A stretch of 64,000 bases of DNA from Duganella flavida. Lineage in GTDB: Bacteria; Pseudomonadota; Gammaproteobacteria; Burkholderiales; Burkholderiaceae_D. Position numbers and translations under genes: made by a program. Numbering within the stretch: position 1 is the first letter of the stretch; each line of letters opens with the position of its first letter. Positions 47,006-56,998 of this stretch are shown here, piece by piece. The notes under the pieces are model-generated. The model did no database searches. It was not told where the DNA came from and saw only the letters and a list, made by a program, of their open reading frames with translations. The stretch lies in NCBI RefSeq assembly GCF_009857445.1, contig NZ_WWCN01000025.1:1-64000 (forward strand). Reading direction: 5' to 3'.

Positions 47006-47998
47006 TTATGCGGCGGATAGCATGGCGGACATGCCGGTCAGTACGGGGTTCTGCTCGGTGATGACGTAGGTGGGGATGTGCGCCAGGTAATCGGAGAAAC
47101 GGCCTTTCTGCTCGAAACGGGCGCGGAAGCCTGAGCGTTCGAAGAACTCGCTCATCTTCAGCACGGTGCGGCCGCCGATGTAGATGCCGCCTTTCGCGCC
47201 CAAGGTCAGCGCGACGTTGCCAGCCACGGTGCCCAGCATTTCGCAGAACGCCAGCAAAGTTTCCTCGCACACTGGGTCATGGCGATGCACGCCCCGCTCC
47301 ATAATCTCTGCCGTATTCAAATTCTGCGGCTCAACACGCGCCCGCTCACACAAGGCGCGGTACACCAGCGCAATGCCAATGCCCGACACCAGCCGCTCGC
47401 TCGACACGTGCTCGTGATAACGCCGCGCATAACGCAGGATGTCGATTTCACGCTCGTTCATCGGCGCGAAAGTAGCATGACCGCCCTCGCTGTCGATGGC
47501 GATCCAGCGGTCGTCCACCGGCACCAGTGCCGACACGCCCAAGCCCGCATCCGCCCCCACCAGCCCGATCGGCGCGCCGCTGCGAACGATGCCACCGCCG
47601 ATCTGGTGCTTGTGCTCCGGCGCCAGATACGGCAAGGCGCTGGCCAGCGCTGTAAAGTCGTTCACCACCACCAGCGATTTCAAACTGAATTGCGAACACA
47701 CGGCCTCAATCGAGAACGACCAGTGATGATTGGTCATGGTCACCCAATCGCCGTCGATCGGGTTGGCGATGGCGATGCCGGCAAAGCGCGCCTGGTAGCC
47801 GCCCGCCGCCACCGTCGCCGCCTGCGACAAATAGGCCACCAGCGCCGCGCCCAGGGTCGGGTAAGCCGCGCACTCAGTCATCCAGACCGCTTCGATCTGG
47901 TTCGGCGCCGTCTCCAGTCCGAAGCTGGCGCTGCTGCCACCTATGTCGGCCAGGATGCGCGGGCCGTGCGCGAGGTGCGAAAAAGCGTCGCGTTTCAT
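47006..47998 (-). CDS. glk: glucokinase (ROK-unrelated Glk family), altered phosphate motifs
   Basis: 330 residues. Sugar-binding and catalytic residues match Escherichia coli Glk: Asn-Asp in VVNDFTALAS (Asp114), Glu171 and His174 in SEGGHATFAP, and RLVSGIGI. The phosphate-1 motif, usually DIGGTNARF, is DIGGSSASF (18-26), and the GAGTGLGVA motif is GADAGLGVS (148-156). It phosphorylates glucose with ATP if active. It diverges from a LacI gene with a shared operator. Confidence 0.9.
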   Translation of the reverse strand: MKRDAFSHLAHGPRILADIGGSSASFGLETAPNQIEAVWMTECAAYPTLGAALVAYLSQAATVAAGGYQARFAGIAIANPIDGDWVTMTNHHWSFSIEAVCSQFSLKSLVVVNDFTALASALPYLAPEHKHQIGGGIVRSGAPIGLVGADAGLGVSALVPVDDRWIAIDSEGGHATFAPMNEREIDILRYARRYHEHVSSERLVSGIGIALVYRALCERARVEPQNLNTAEIMERGVHRHDPVCEETLLAFCEMLGTVAGNVALTLGAKGGIYIGGRTVLKMSEFFERSGFRARFEQKGRFSDYLAHIPTYVITEQNPVLTGMSAMLSAA

Positions 47999-48041
47999 GT
48001 CTCTTTCCGTTCTATCTTTTGTGTTTCCTGCTGGCGCTTGA

Positions 48042-48047
48042 ATTATA
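48042..48047 (-). promoter_or_regulatory. -10 element for glk
   Basis: TATAAT on the minus strand, 44 nt before the glk start. The 14-bp operator begins 16 bp upstream, where a -35 would be. Confidence 0.55.
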
Positions 48048-48062
48048 TGGCATACAATGTCA

Positions 48063-48076
48063 TGAAAACGTTTTCA
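48063..48076. promoter_or_regulatory. LacI-family operator between glk and its regulator
   Basis: TGAAAACGTTTTCA is a perfect 14-bp palindrome with the central CG typical of LacI-family sites. A weaker copy, AGAAAAGGTTTTCA, lies at 48172-48185 just ahead of the regulator start. Confidence 0.75.
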
Positions 48077-48171
48077 AACACCCGGCCATTAAATACCGCC
48101 AACAGCAGAAAGTCAATCCGCTGTCACTCTCCAAATTGGCGGAATGTCCCTAGAATATGGTAATCTTGAGC

Positions 48172-48185
48172 AGAAAAGGTTTTCA
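48172..48185. promoter_or_regulatory. second, weaker LacI-type operator
   Basis: AGAAAAGGTTTTCA differs from the 48063-48076 palindrome at two positions. It lies 25 nt before the regulator's TTG start and suggests autoregulation, possibly by looping between the two sites. Confidence 0.5.
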
Positions 48186-48210
48186 TAACTACATCGATAA
48201 AGGAAATACT

Positions 48211-49230
48211 TTGGCAGATAGCTCCCGTTCCCCCGGCCCATCGACCCTGATGGATGTTGCACGCCAGGCGGGAGTGTCGCCCAGTACGGTTTCCCGCATT
48301 CTGAACGGCACTGCCAAGGTCTCCGACGACAAGCGCCAGGCCGTGCTGAAAGCCATCGAGGCGATGAACTTTGCGCCCAACCAGATGGCGCAGGGCCTGA
48401 AAAAAGGCCGCTCGATGACCATCGGCATTGTGGTGCAGGATATTTCCTCGCCCTTCTTCGACGAAACCCTGCGCGGCGTGGACGATGGCCTGAAAGGCAC
48501 CGGCTTCGCCTCGGTGATCGTCAGCGGCCACTGGAACGCCGACGAGGAAGCCGAGCGCATCCGCTTGCTGCTGGCGCGCAAGGTGGACGGCATCATCCTG
48601 CTGTCGGGCCGCATGGCCGACGACACGGTGCTGAATTTCTCCACCCAGCGCCCGATCGTCTCCACCGGCCGCGCACTGAAAACCCGCACCGCGCTCGGCT
48701 TCAAGATGGACAATGAATACGGCGCCTACCTGGCCGTGCACCATTTGATCGAGCTGGGCCACCGCCACATCGCCTTTATTTCCGGCCCGTCCAACAACGC
48801 CGACGCCGACGAGCGCCTGGCCGGCTACAAGCGCGCACTGCAGGAAGCCAGCCTGCCGGTGGACGAGAACCTGATCGTCGAGGGTAATTACCACGAGGCC
48901 AGCGGCATGCTGGCCATGAACCGCCTGTTCGACACCCACCAGCATTTCACCGCCGTGTTTGCCGCCAATGACTTGAGCGCCTACGGTGCAAGGCTGGCCT
49001 TGTACCGCAAGGGCATCCGGGTGCCGGACGATATCTCGCTGGTCGGCTTCGATGATCTGCCGGGCTCGTCGTACACCACGCCGCCGCTGACCACCATCCG
49101 CCAGCCGCTGTACGACATCGGCCGCATTGCCACCCAGGCGCTGCTGCGCATCATCAACGGCGAAGCGGCGTGCGGCGAGGTGCCGCCGCTAGAGCTGATT
49201 GTGCGCGAAACCACCCGCCGCGTACGGTAA
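48211..49230 (+). CDS. LacI family transcriptional regulator
   Basis: 339 residues from TTG 48211, chosen because AAAGGA sits 6 nt upstream; an ATG at 48157 would place the weaker operator inside the gene. The helix-turn-helix is MDVARQAGVSPSTVSRILNG with hinge helix APNQMAQGLKKGRS. The periplasmic-binding-like domain begins IGIVVQDISSPFFDETLRG and ends SSYTTPPLTTIRQP. It is likely to repress glk and itself in response to a sugar. Confidence 0.9.
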   Translation: MADSSRSPGPSTLMDVARQAGVSPSTVSRILNGTAKVSDDKRQAVLKAIEAMNFAPNQMAQGLKKGRSMTIGIVVQDISSPFFDETLRGVDDGLKGTGFASVIVSGHWNADEEAERIRLLLARKVDGIILLSGRMADDTVLNFSTQRPIVSTGRALKTRTALGFKMDNEYGAYLAVHHLIELGHRHIAFISGPSNNADADERLAGYKRALQEASLPVDENLIVEGNYHEASGMLAMNRLFDTHQHFTAVFAANDLSAYGARLALYRKGIRVPDDISLVGFDDLPGSSYTTPPLTTIRQPLYDIGRIATQALLRIINGEAACGEVPPLELIVRETTRRVR

Positions 49231-49336
49231 CGCCAGCTAACCCACACAAAACGCCGGACTTTTCAGCGATCGTCGCCCATCCGCTTTACAATGGTGGGCG
49301 TTTCGACATTTTTAACACCTACACAAAGGAAGAACA

Positions 49337-49915
49337 ATGGAACATACCCTGCCACCTCTGCCCTATGCAATCGACGCCCTGGCGCCTGCTATCTCGCAAG
49401 AAACGCTGGAATACCACTACGGTAAGCACCACCAAACGTATGTCACCAACCTGAACAACCTGATCAAGGGCACCGAATTCGAAGCCCTGTCGCTGGAAGA
49501 AATCATCAAGAAATCGTCGGGCGGCATCTTCAACAACTCGGCTCAGATCTGGAACCACACCTTCTTCTGGAACAGCCTGACGCCAAACGGCAAAGGCGCA
49601 CCAGAAGGCGCGCTGGCTGAAGCCATCAACGCGAAATGGGGTTCGTTCGACAAGTTCAAGGAAGAGTTCACCAAGTCGGCCGTTGGCAACTTCGGTTCGA
49701 GCTGGACCTGGCTGGTGAAAAAGGCTGACGGTTCGCTGGACATCGTCAACACCTCGAACGCCGCTACCCCACTGACCAGCGATGCCAAAGCGCTGATCAC
49801 CATCGACCTGTGGGAACACGCTTACTACATCGACTACCGCAACGCTCGTCCTAAGTTCATCGAGACCTTCTTCAAGCTCGCCAACTGGGACTTCGCTGCC
49901 GCCAACTTCGCCTGA
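49337..49915 (+). CDS. sodB: superoxide dismutase, Fe-type
   Basis: 192 residues, the typical FeSOD length. Metal ligands are His27 (YHYGKHH region), His in QIWNHTFFW, and Asp and His in [24 protein letters not shown] and the Gln-less second sphere fit Fe rather than Mn. AAAGGA stands before the ATG. A strong terminator follows, so it is probably monocistronic. It follows xseA/glk as in other betaproteobacteria. Confidence 0.95.
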   Translation: MEHTLPPLPYAIDALAPAISQETLEYHYGKHHQTYVTNLNNLIKGTEFEALSLEEIIKKSSGGIFNNSAQIWNHTFFWNSLTPNGKGAPEGALAEAINAKWGSFDKFKEEFTKSAVGNFGSSWTWLVKKADGSLDIVNTSNAATPLTSDAKALITIDLWEHAYYIDYRNARPKFIETFFKLANWDFAAANFA

Positions 49916-49938
49916 GCGATCCCGGCAGCCTAAGCCAG

Positions 49939-49974
49939 AAAGCCCGCAGCGCCCGCGCCTGCGGGCTTTTTTTA
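49939..49974 (+). terminator. rho-independent terminator of sodB
   Basis: AAAGCCCGCAG, an 8-nt loop, then CTGCGGGCTTT followed by T-run. It begins 24 nt after the sodB stop. Confidence 0.9.
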
Positions 49975-49992
49975 TCACATCGGAGATTACGC

Positions 49993-51032
<1,040 letters not shown>

Positions 51033-51033
<1 letters not shown>

Positions 51034-51935
51034 TGGACCGCTTCAATGCCATGCGCATATTCGCCCGCATCGTCGAGCTGGGAAGTTTCAGCAAGGCGGC
51101 GGAGGATGTGCAGATTCCGGCCGCCACGGCCACCTACACCATCAAGCAGCTGGAGGCGCACCTTGGCGTGCGCCTGCTGCAGCGGACTACGCGCCACGTC
51201 AGCACCACGCTGGACGGGCAAGCGTATTACGAACGTTGCGTACGCATCCTCGCTGATGTGGAGGAGACCGAGGCAGGATTTGGCAACAGCGGCGCGGCGC
51301 CGCGCGGCAAGCTGCGCGTGGATTTGCAAGGCACGCTGTCGCGCCATTACGTGTTGCCGCGATTGAAGGAATTCTTTGCCCGCTATCCCGGCATTGAATT
51401 AGAAATCGGCATGGGCGACCGGCTGGTCGATCTGGTGCGCGACGGCGTCGATTGCGTGCTGCGCGTGGGCGAGCTGCGCGACTCCAGCATGGTGGCGCGC
51501 CGCGTCGCCAGCCTGCAGCAGGTGACTTGTGCCAGCGCGGCGTACTTTGAGCAGTACGGCACGCCGCTGACGCTGGATGACTTGCTCAGCCAGGGCCATC
51601 GCGCCGTCAATTTTTTCTCTTCCGCTACCGGCAAGCTGTTCCCCTTCGATTTCATCGTCGAGGGCGAACAGCGCAGCATTCACTTGCCGGGCAGCGTCTC
51701 GGTCGGCAGCGCCGAGGCTTACGCGGCCTGCTGCGCCAGCGACCTCGGACTGGTGCAGATGCCGCGCTACCACGTTGAGCAGCAGCTACGCAGCGGCGCT
51801 TTCGTCGAAGTGCTGGCGCAGTGGCGCCCGCGCCCGATGCCGGTGTCGGTGCTATATCCGCATCAGCGCCAGTTGTCGCCGCGCGTGCGTGTGTTCGTCG
51901 ACTGGCTGGCCGACGTGATGAGCGCCGCTAGCTAG
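51033..51935 (+). CDS. LysR family transcriptional regulator
   Basis: 300 residues. The N-terminal HTH is MRIFARIVELGSFSKAAEDVQIPAATATYTIKQLEAHLG; the C-terminal half is a substrate-binding domain (KLRVDLQGTLSRHYVLPRL onward). The start shares the last A of the aldo/keto reductase stop (TAATG), so the two are co-translated and it probably regulates oxidoreductase genes. Its end overlaps a convergent small gene by 8 nt. Confidence 0.9.
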
Positions 51936-52167
51936 AGGTGCGCGACCAGTCGCGGCGTTCCTCACGCTGCGGCTTCAACGGCACATCGCTTTCGCCTGTG
52001 CCCTCGGCATCGGTATCGCTATCCAGATCGCTGCCGGACTCACCTACCAGGTCACTGCCGCTGTCGGACGTGTCACTCGGTCCCAGCGTGCGCTTGTCGT
52101 GACCACTGCCCAGCTTGCGATCAGTGCCTACCGGGATATTGTCCGGGTCTAAAGTACTGTCAGCCAT
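51928..52167 (-). CDS. small acidic low-complexity protein
   Basis: 79 residues rich in Ser, Asp, Gly and Thr (GSDLVGESGSDLDSDTDAEG), with a basic C-terminal end (KPQREERRDWSRTSS). No membrane segment. AAGGAGA precedes the ATG. Similar small disordered proteins are common in Burkholderiales, with no known role. Confidence 0.7.
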   Translation of the reverse strand: MADSTLDPDNIPVGTDRKLGSGHDKRTLGPSDTSDSGSDLVGESGSDLDSDTDAEGTGESDVPLKPQREERRDWSRTSS

Positions 52168-52319
52168 GACGGTCTCCTTGTCAAAAAAACTATTGAACCA
52201 CCGCGTCCGCTATATGTCGGTGTGAGTCCGCACAAAAGGCTATCGTGCTCATAGGAATTTTTTACTTTACAAATGTAATGTTCATCCCTATAGTTAAGCC
52301 ATCAACCAAGGAGAACATC

Positions 52320-52634
52320 ATGAGCACAACCACCAAGCACCTGCTGACCGCTGCCGCAACCGTGGCGTTTGCGATCGCCGCCACTGCCACCACCGTGACT
52401 AACGCTTTCGCCCAGACCGCGGCTACCCCGGCTGCAACCACCGCCGCTGCCACCACCACCGCTGCCCAGAACAGCGTGGCCAACAGCGCACTGGCATCGG
52501 TCAAAGTTCAGGCAGCCGGTAAAACCCGCGCCGAAGTACAGGCTGAGTTCCTGGAAGCCCGCAAAAACGGCACCCTGCTGGAAACCGAGGCGGACTTCGA
52601 CGTCGCCCAGACCCGCAAGCACAACGCCAAGTAA
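52320..52634 (+). CDS. DUF4148-like secreted small protein
   Basis: 104 residues from ATG 52320 with AAGGAGA upstream. A signal peptide ends at TNAFAQ; an Ala/Thr-rich stretch follows, then KTRAEVQAEFLEARKNGTLLETEADFDVAQ, which is typical of the DUF4148 family seen in betaproteobacteria. Function unknown; it may be periplasmic. It sits 9 nt before the outer-membrane factor gene. Confidence 0.78.
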   Translation: MSTTTKHLLTAAATVAFAIAATATTVTNAFAQTAATPAATTAAATTTAAQNSVANSALASVKVQAAGKTRAEVQAEFLEARKNGTLLETEADFDVAQTRKHNAK

Positions 52635-52643
52635 GCAGCACCC

Positions 52644-54086
52644 GTGAAACAGCTCGCGTCCGCCGCCGTCGTCATCGCCGTAGCAGTATTGGCCGGCTGT
52701 GCGGACATGGGCAAAGTCAAGCCGCAAGCCGTGCAGCTCAAATCCACCGACCTCCATCCCGGCAAGGCGCTCAGCGCCGCCAGCGCCAACGTGGCGTGGC
52801 CGGAAGAGCAGTGGTGGGAAGTCCTGCACGACGCGCAGCTGGACCGTTTGATGAACACCGCGCTGAGTGACAATCCCTCGCTGCGCGCGACGCTGGCCCG
52901 CGTGCGCCAGGCCGAAGCCCTGGCCGGCGTGAGCAAAGCCGCCACGCAAGCGCGCGTGGATGCATCGGCCAGCGCCGACCGCGAGTTGTACTCGGCGCAC
53001 AGCACGATCCCCGCACCGCTCGCAGGGAACTACGCGTGGAAGAACACGGCCACGCTATCCGGTTCCTACGATCTGGATCTGTGGGGTCGCAACCGCGATG
53101 CGCTGGCCGCTGCGCTGGATGATGTGCACATGGCAGCGGCCGAGTCGCAAATGGCGCGCCTGACGCTGGAGACTTCCATCGTCCGCACCTACATCCAGCT
53201 GTCGCTGGAGTACGCGCTGCTGGATAGCGTGACGGAGAATCTGGCGCAGCGCCAGCGCATCCTGGACATCACGCGTCGCCGCAAGGCGGCCGGACTGGCC
53301 AGCGATATTGAAGTAACGAGCATTGAAACTACGCTGCCCGCTGGACGGCGCGAGCATGAGCAGCATGGCGAAGCCATTGCGCTGCTGCGCAACCAGCTGG
53401 CGGCACTGATTGGCAAGGGACCGGGCGACGGCGATACGATCGCCCGGCCAATGCTGACCCTCAAGGCAGGCGCGCAAGCCGGAGCACAGGCGGCGGTTCC
53501 TGCCAACCTGCCGGCGGAGCTGGTGGGGCGTCGTCCCGATATCGTCGCACAGCGCTGGCGCGTGGAAGCAGCCAGTTCGCGCATCGACAGCGCCAAGAAG
53601 GACTTCTACCCGAACATCAACCTGGCGGCGTTTGTCGGCGTGCAGTCGCTGGGCTTCGGTCACTTTTTAGAATCAGGCTCGCAGATGCGCGGCATCACGC
53701 CGGCCGTCAGTCTGCCCGTATTTGAGGGCGGCCGCCTGCGCAGCCAGCTCGGTAACCAGACCGCGATCTACGACGGCGCGGTCGAGCAGTACAACGCCGC
53801 CGTGATCCAGGCCATGTCGGACGTGGCCAACGCAGTAGTGAAGATCGAATCGATCAAGCAGCAGGACCAGCTGGCGCAACGCGCGCTGGCATCGGCGCAG
53901 CACCAACAGCAACTGGCGGAACGCGCCTACCAAGCCGGCCTGACCGACACGCTGAATGTGATCAACGCGCAGCTGACCTTATTGAACGAACAGCAGCAGA
54001 TGGCGCAAGTGGCTAGCAAACAACTGGATAACTTCGCATTGTTGATGTCTGCGCTGGGTGGGGGCATAAAACTGGATTCACATTGA
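52644..54086 (+). CDS. outer-membrane efflux lipoprotein (NodT/OprM family)
   Basis: 480 residues starting at GTG. Lipobox VLAGC, then two OEP repeats with the helical segments AVQLKSTDLHPG (start) and GVQSLGFGHFLESGSQMRGITPAVSLPVFEGGRLRSQLG. It forms the outer-membrane channel of a tripartite pump; the FUSC, DUF1656 and HlyD genes downstream are the likely inner parts. Confidence 0.92.
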   Translation: MKQLASAAVVIAVAVLAGCADMGKVKPQAVQLKSTDLHPGKALSAASANVAWPEEQWWEVLHDAQLDRLMNTALSDNPSLRATLARVRQAEALAGVSKAATQARVDASASADRELYSAHSTIPAPLAGNYAWKNTATLSGSYDLDLWGRNRDALAAALDDVHMAAAESQMARLTLETSIVRTYIQLSLEYALLDSVTENLAQRQRILDITRRRKAAGLASDIEVTSIETTLPAGRREHEQHGEAIALLRNQLAALIGKGPGDGDTIARPMLTLKAGAQAGAQAAVPANLPAELVGRRPDIVAQRWRVEAASSRIDSAKKDFYPNINLAAFVGVQSLGFGHFLESGSQMRGITPAVSLPVFEGGRLRSQLGNQTAIYDGAVEQYNAAVIQAMSDVANAVVKIESIKQQDQLAQRALASAQHQQQLAERAYQAGLTDTLNVINAQLTLLNEQQQMAQVASKQLDNFALLMSALGGGIKLDSH

Positions 54087-54135
54087 TACTTAGATAGTAC
54101 AATCAATCCTTTCCAAAAATATCAGAGGAGTGGCA

Positions 54136-54633
54136 ATGAGTAGTTTTGAAGCGACTAAAAAACGCCTAAAAAATATCCATGCCCGAATACCGGAGTTCCC
54201 AGAGGACGCTATGCGCCTGGTGCGCATGACTTATCACATCCAGAAACGGATGAAGGATTTAAGTAACGCCGCCTTGCGCAAGTACGACTTGGTGGATGCC
54301 AGCTATATGGTGCTGGCAGTGCTGTACGGTTCGGACAATGAGACCTCGACCGCGTCCACGCTGGGCGAGGCCTGCATGGAAAAGCCGGCCAACCTGACGC
54401 GCGTGTGTAACGACCTGGAAGCACAAGGCCTGATCACGCGCGGCAATCGTCCTGGCGACCGTCGCTGCGTGATGATTTCGCTGACCGACAACGGCCGCGC
54501 GCTGGCGGAACAAGTGCTGCCTGAAGTCTGGAGCAAAACCACGCGTGCCTACGACGGCTACAGCGCGGAAGAAGTAAAACTTTTGGAATCGCTGCTGAAA
54601 CGGCAGCTCGACAACTTAGAATCTATTAGCTAG
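54136..54633 (+). CDS. MarR family transcriptional regulator (efflux-associated)
   Basis: 165 residues from ATG 54136; AGAGGAG lies 5 nt upstream, better than GTG 54130. The winged helix is STLGEACMEKPANLTRVCNDLEAQGLITRG with wing RPGDRRCVMISLTDNG. It lies between the outer-membrane factor and FUSC genes and probably controls the pump in response to an aromatic or phenolic compound. Confidence 0.9.
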   Translation: MSSFEATKKRLKNIHARIPEFPEDAMRLVRMTYHIQKRMKDLSNAALRKYDLVDASYMVLAVLYGSDNETSTASTLGEACMEKPANLTRVCNDLEAQGLITRGNRPGDRRCVMISLTDNGRALAEQVLPEVWSKTTRAYDGYSAEEVKLLESLLKRQLDNLESIS

Positions 54634-54643
54634 ACCTCATCAC

Positions 54644-56797
54644 ATGAACGCCTCTCCAGCCGCCCAGCCCTCCCAGGAACACAGCGCGGCGCGGAGAGTG
54701 CTCCGGTGGCTTTCTTCCGAAACCGCCGGCTGGGCAAGCACTGAAGGCGAACGCTGGATCTTCGTCGCCAAGGCCATGCTGGCCTCCTTCTCTGCTTTGT
54801 GGCTGGCCTTCCGGCTAGGTCTCGACGCTCCCTACACCGCCCTTGCCACCACCATTATCCTTGCCATGCCTAGCAGCGGCATGGTGCTGGAAAAGGCGTT
54901 CTATCGTTTTCTCGGTACGCTGGTGGGATGTTCGGCCGCGCTGGCGCTGGTGGCCTTGTTCCCGCAAACGCCGGTCATGCTGTTCCTCGGCCTGGCGCTG
55001 TGGGTGGCGCTGTGCACAGGCGGCGCGGCCATGCATCGCAACCAGCAGTCGTACAGCTTCGTGCTGGCCGGGTACACGGCGGTGATGATCGCCACGCCGG
55101 CGGTCGATGCGCCGGACCATGTATTCACACTGGCCGTCACGCGTGTGACCGAGGTGGGACTGGGGATTATCTGTTCCGCCGTGGTGCATGATGTGATCTT
55201 CCCGCGCCGCCACTCGCGCGCCGTGATGCGCACCGTACAGGAACGCTACGCAGGCTTTATCGACTTTTGCGTCAAGGTGCTGGAGCAGCGCATCACACCG
55301 GCAGACGCCGAGCTGAATCACCTGAAGTTCGCCGCTGATATCGCTGCCCTGGAATCGGGCCGCGCCGCTGCCTTCTTTGAAGCAGGCCATTCGCGCTCGC
55401 ACACGCGCCAGCTGCACGCCTTTAACGCCGCCTTCATGACGGCGCTGACCACCTTCTACACGCTGCATCGCCTGAGCCACCGCCTGCGCGCGGCGAGCAC
55501 GATGGCCGGCACGGACCGCGTGCTGGCGCTGGTCGCGCCACTGGAAGCGCACATGGCTTCCGCACTGCGCAACGACCTGACTGCAGCGCGCCTTGCGCAG
55601 ATGCGCAACGCACTGGCCAACGACATCGCCGCCGCACGCGCGCAATGGGCCGCCGGTCCAGCACTGGACCGCGCGCAGCAAATCGATTTCGACACCGCCG
55701 TCGAACTGCTACAGCGCTTCGCCGGCGATCTCGCCGACTTCGCCGTGCTGTATCACGGCCTGACGCAGCAGAAGCGCCAGCAAGTCAGCGATCCCGGCTC
55801 CTACTCGCCAAAGACGCCGCCCGCCATCATCGCCGCCAGCGGCTTCCGCGCCGCCGCCACGCTGCTGGTCACCGCCGCCATGTGGTACTGGCTCGCATGG
55901 CCGGCCACTGTCAACGCCATCCTGATGGCGACGATTTTCTGCGCGCTGGCCTCCTCCTCGCCGCGCCCCACCGTGCTGGTATCGCAAGTGCTGATTGGCT
56001 TCCTGATCGCCATGCCGCTGGCCTTCATCACCGAATTCCTGCTGGTGGCCAAGGCCGACAACTTCTACCCGCTGGTGCTGGCCGCACTGCCGCTGTTCGC
56101 CTTCGGCGCATACCTGAGCAGCAGCCCGCGCTGGGGCGGCGTCGGCGTCGGCCTTGGCATGTTCTGCGCCACGCTGGTGGTGCCGACCAACTTGATGCGC
56201 TACGACGTCGAATCCTTCATCAGCAGCGAACTATCGCTGACGATGGGCGTAGCAGTGGCCTACCTGATGTTCAAGGTGGTGCTGCCCGAGCACACCATGG
56301 GCCACCGCAACCACGTGGCGACAGCTCTGTGGCGCGAAGCGCAAACCGCTTGCACTGCCAAACTGCATCGCCTCAAGCGCCGCTTCGACAACCGTGTGCG
56401 CGACTTGCTCAGCCAACTGAACGCCGCCGCCGGCCCCGCGCCAAATGCCGAAACGCGCAGCGTAGTGCGCCAGGGTTTGACCTTGCTGGAACTGGGCCAC
56501 GCCATCATCGAACTGCGCCAGCTAATCGCTGCCTCGCACGCCGGCGCCGCGCGCGACAGCCTGGAAAAAGTCCTGCGCCTGCTGACCGCCTATCTGCACG
56601 CACCGTCGCACGCCAGCGGCGAAGCAGCACTGCGCGCCATCCTCGACGCTGGCACCGCCGTGCGCGCGGCCCTGGCCGACGCCCATCCAGAACGGCGCGC
56701 ACGCCTGCACACTGCGCTGACCGACCTGCATTCCATCTACACGTCCTTGCTGGACCAGCTTTCCGGAGAACCCCATGTTCCAACACCTGCCGCGTGA
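54644..56797 (+). CDS. FUSC family / AaeB-like inner-membrane efflux protein
   Basis: 717 residues. Two clusters of about five transmembrane helices (residues about 45-190 and 390-520) with large cytoplasmic domains between and after, as in AaeB p-hydroxybenzoic acid exporters. RGDxDLxAPYTALATTIILAMPSSGMVLEKAFYR region and GTLVGCSAALALVALFP mark the first half. The last 23 bases overlap the DUF1656 gene. Confidence 0.9.
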   Translation: MNASPAAQPSQEHSAARRVLRWLSSETAGWASTEGERWIFVAKAMLASFSALWLAFRLGLDAPYTALATTIILAMPSSGMVLEKAFYRFLGTLVGCSAALALVALFPQTPVMLFLGLALWVALCTGGAAMHRNQQSYSFVLAGYTAVMIATPAVDAPDHVFTLAVTRVTEVGLGIICSAVVHDVIFPRRHSRAVMRTVQERYAGFIDFCVKVLEQRITPADAELNHLKFAADIAALESGRAAAFFEAGHSRSHTRQLHAFNAAFMTALTTFYTLHRLSHRLRAASTMAGTDRVLALVAPLEAHMASALRNDLTAARLAQMRNALANDIAAARAQWAAGPALDRAQQIDFDTAVELLQRFAGDLADFAVLYHGLTQQKRQQVSDPGSYSPKTPPAIIAASGFRAAATLLVTAAMWYWLAWPATVNAILMATIFCALASSSPRPTVLVSQVLIGFLIAMPLAFITEFLLVAKADNFYPLVLAALPLFAFGAYLSSSPRWGGVGVGLGMFCATLVVPTNLMRYDVESFISSELSLTMGVAVAYLMFKVVLPEHTMGHRNHVATALWREAQTACTAKLHRLKRRFDNRVRDLLSQLNAAAGPAPNAETRSVVRQGLTLLELGHAIIELRQLIAASHAGAARDSLEKVLRLLTAYLHAPSHASGEAALRAILDAGTAVRAALADAHPERRARLHTALTDLHSIYTSLLDQLSGEPHVPTPAA

Positions 56798-56987
56798 AGT
56801 CGATTTTTTTGGTGTGCTGCTACCCGGCGTGCTGCCGGTGTTCCTGATCGCCGTGCTGTTGCAGCTGGTGCTGGACGCGGGCCTGAGCTACATCGGCGCG
56901 TACCGCCGCAGCTGGCACCCGGCGCTGGTACGGCTGTCCATGTTCGTCTGCATCTTCAGCGCCCTGCTGGTCACCTTGTATAAATAA
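56775..56987 (+). CDS. DUF1656 / AaeX-like small membrane protein
   Basis: 70 residues with two transmembrane helices and the conserved start REVDFFGVLLPGVLPVFLIA. It overlaps the FUSC gene and precedes the HlyD adaptor by 11 nt, the same order as aaeX in efflux operons. Role unknown; probably a pump component. Confidence 0.88.
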   Translation: MFQHLPREVDFFGVLLPGVLPVFLIAVLLQLVLDAGLSYIGAYRRSWHPALVRLSMFVCIFSALLVTLYK

Positions 56988-56998
56988 TTTAACCTTCT

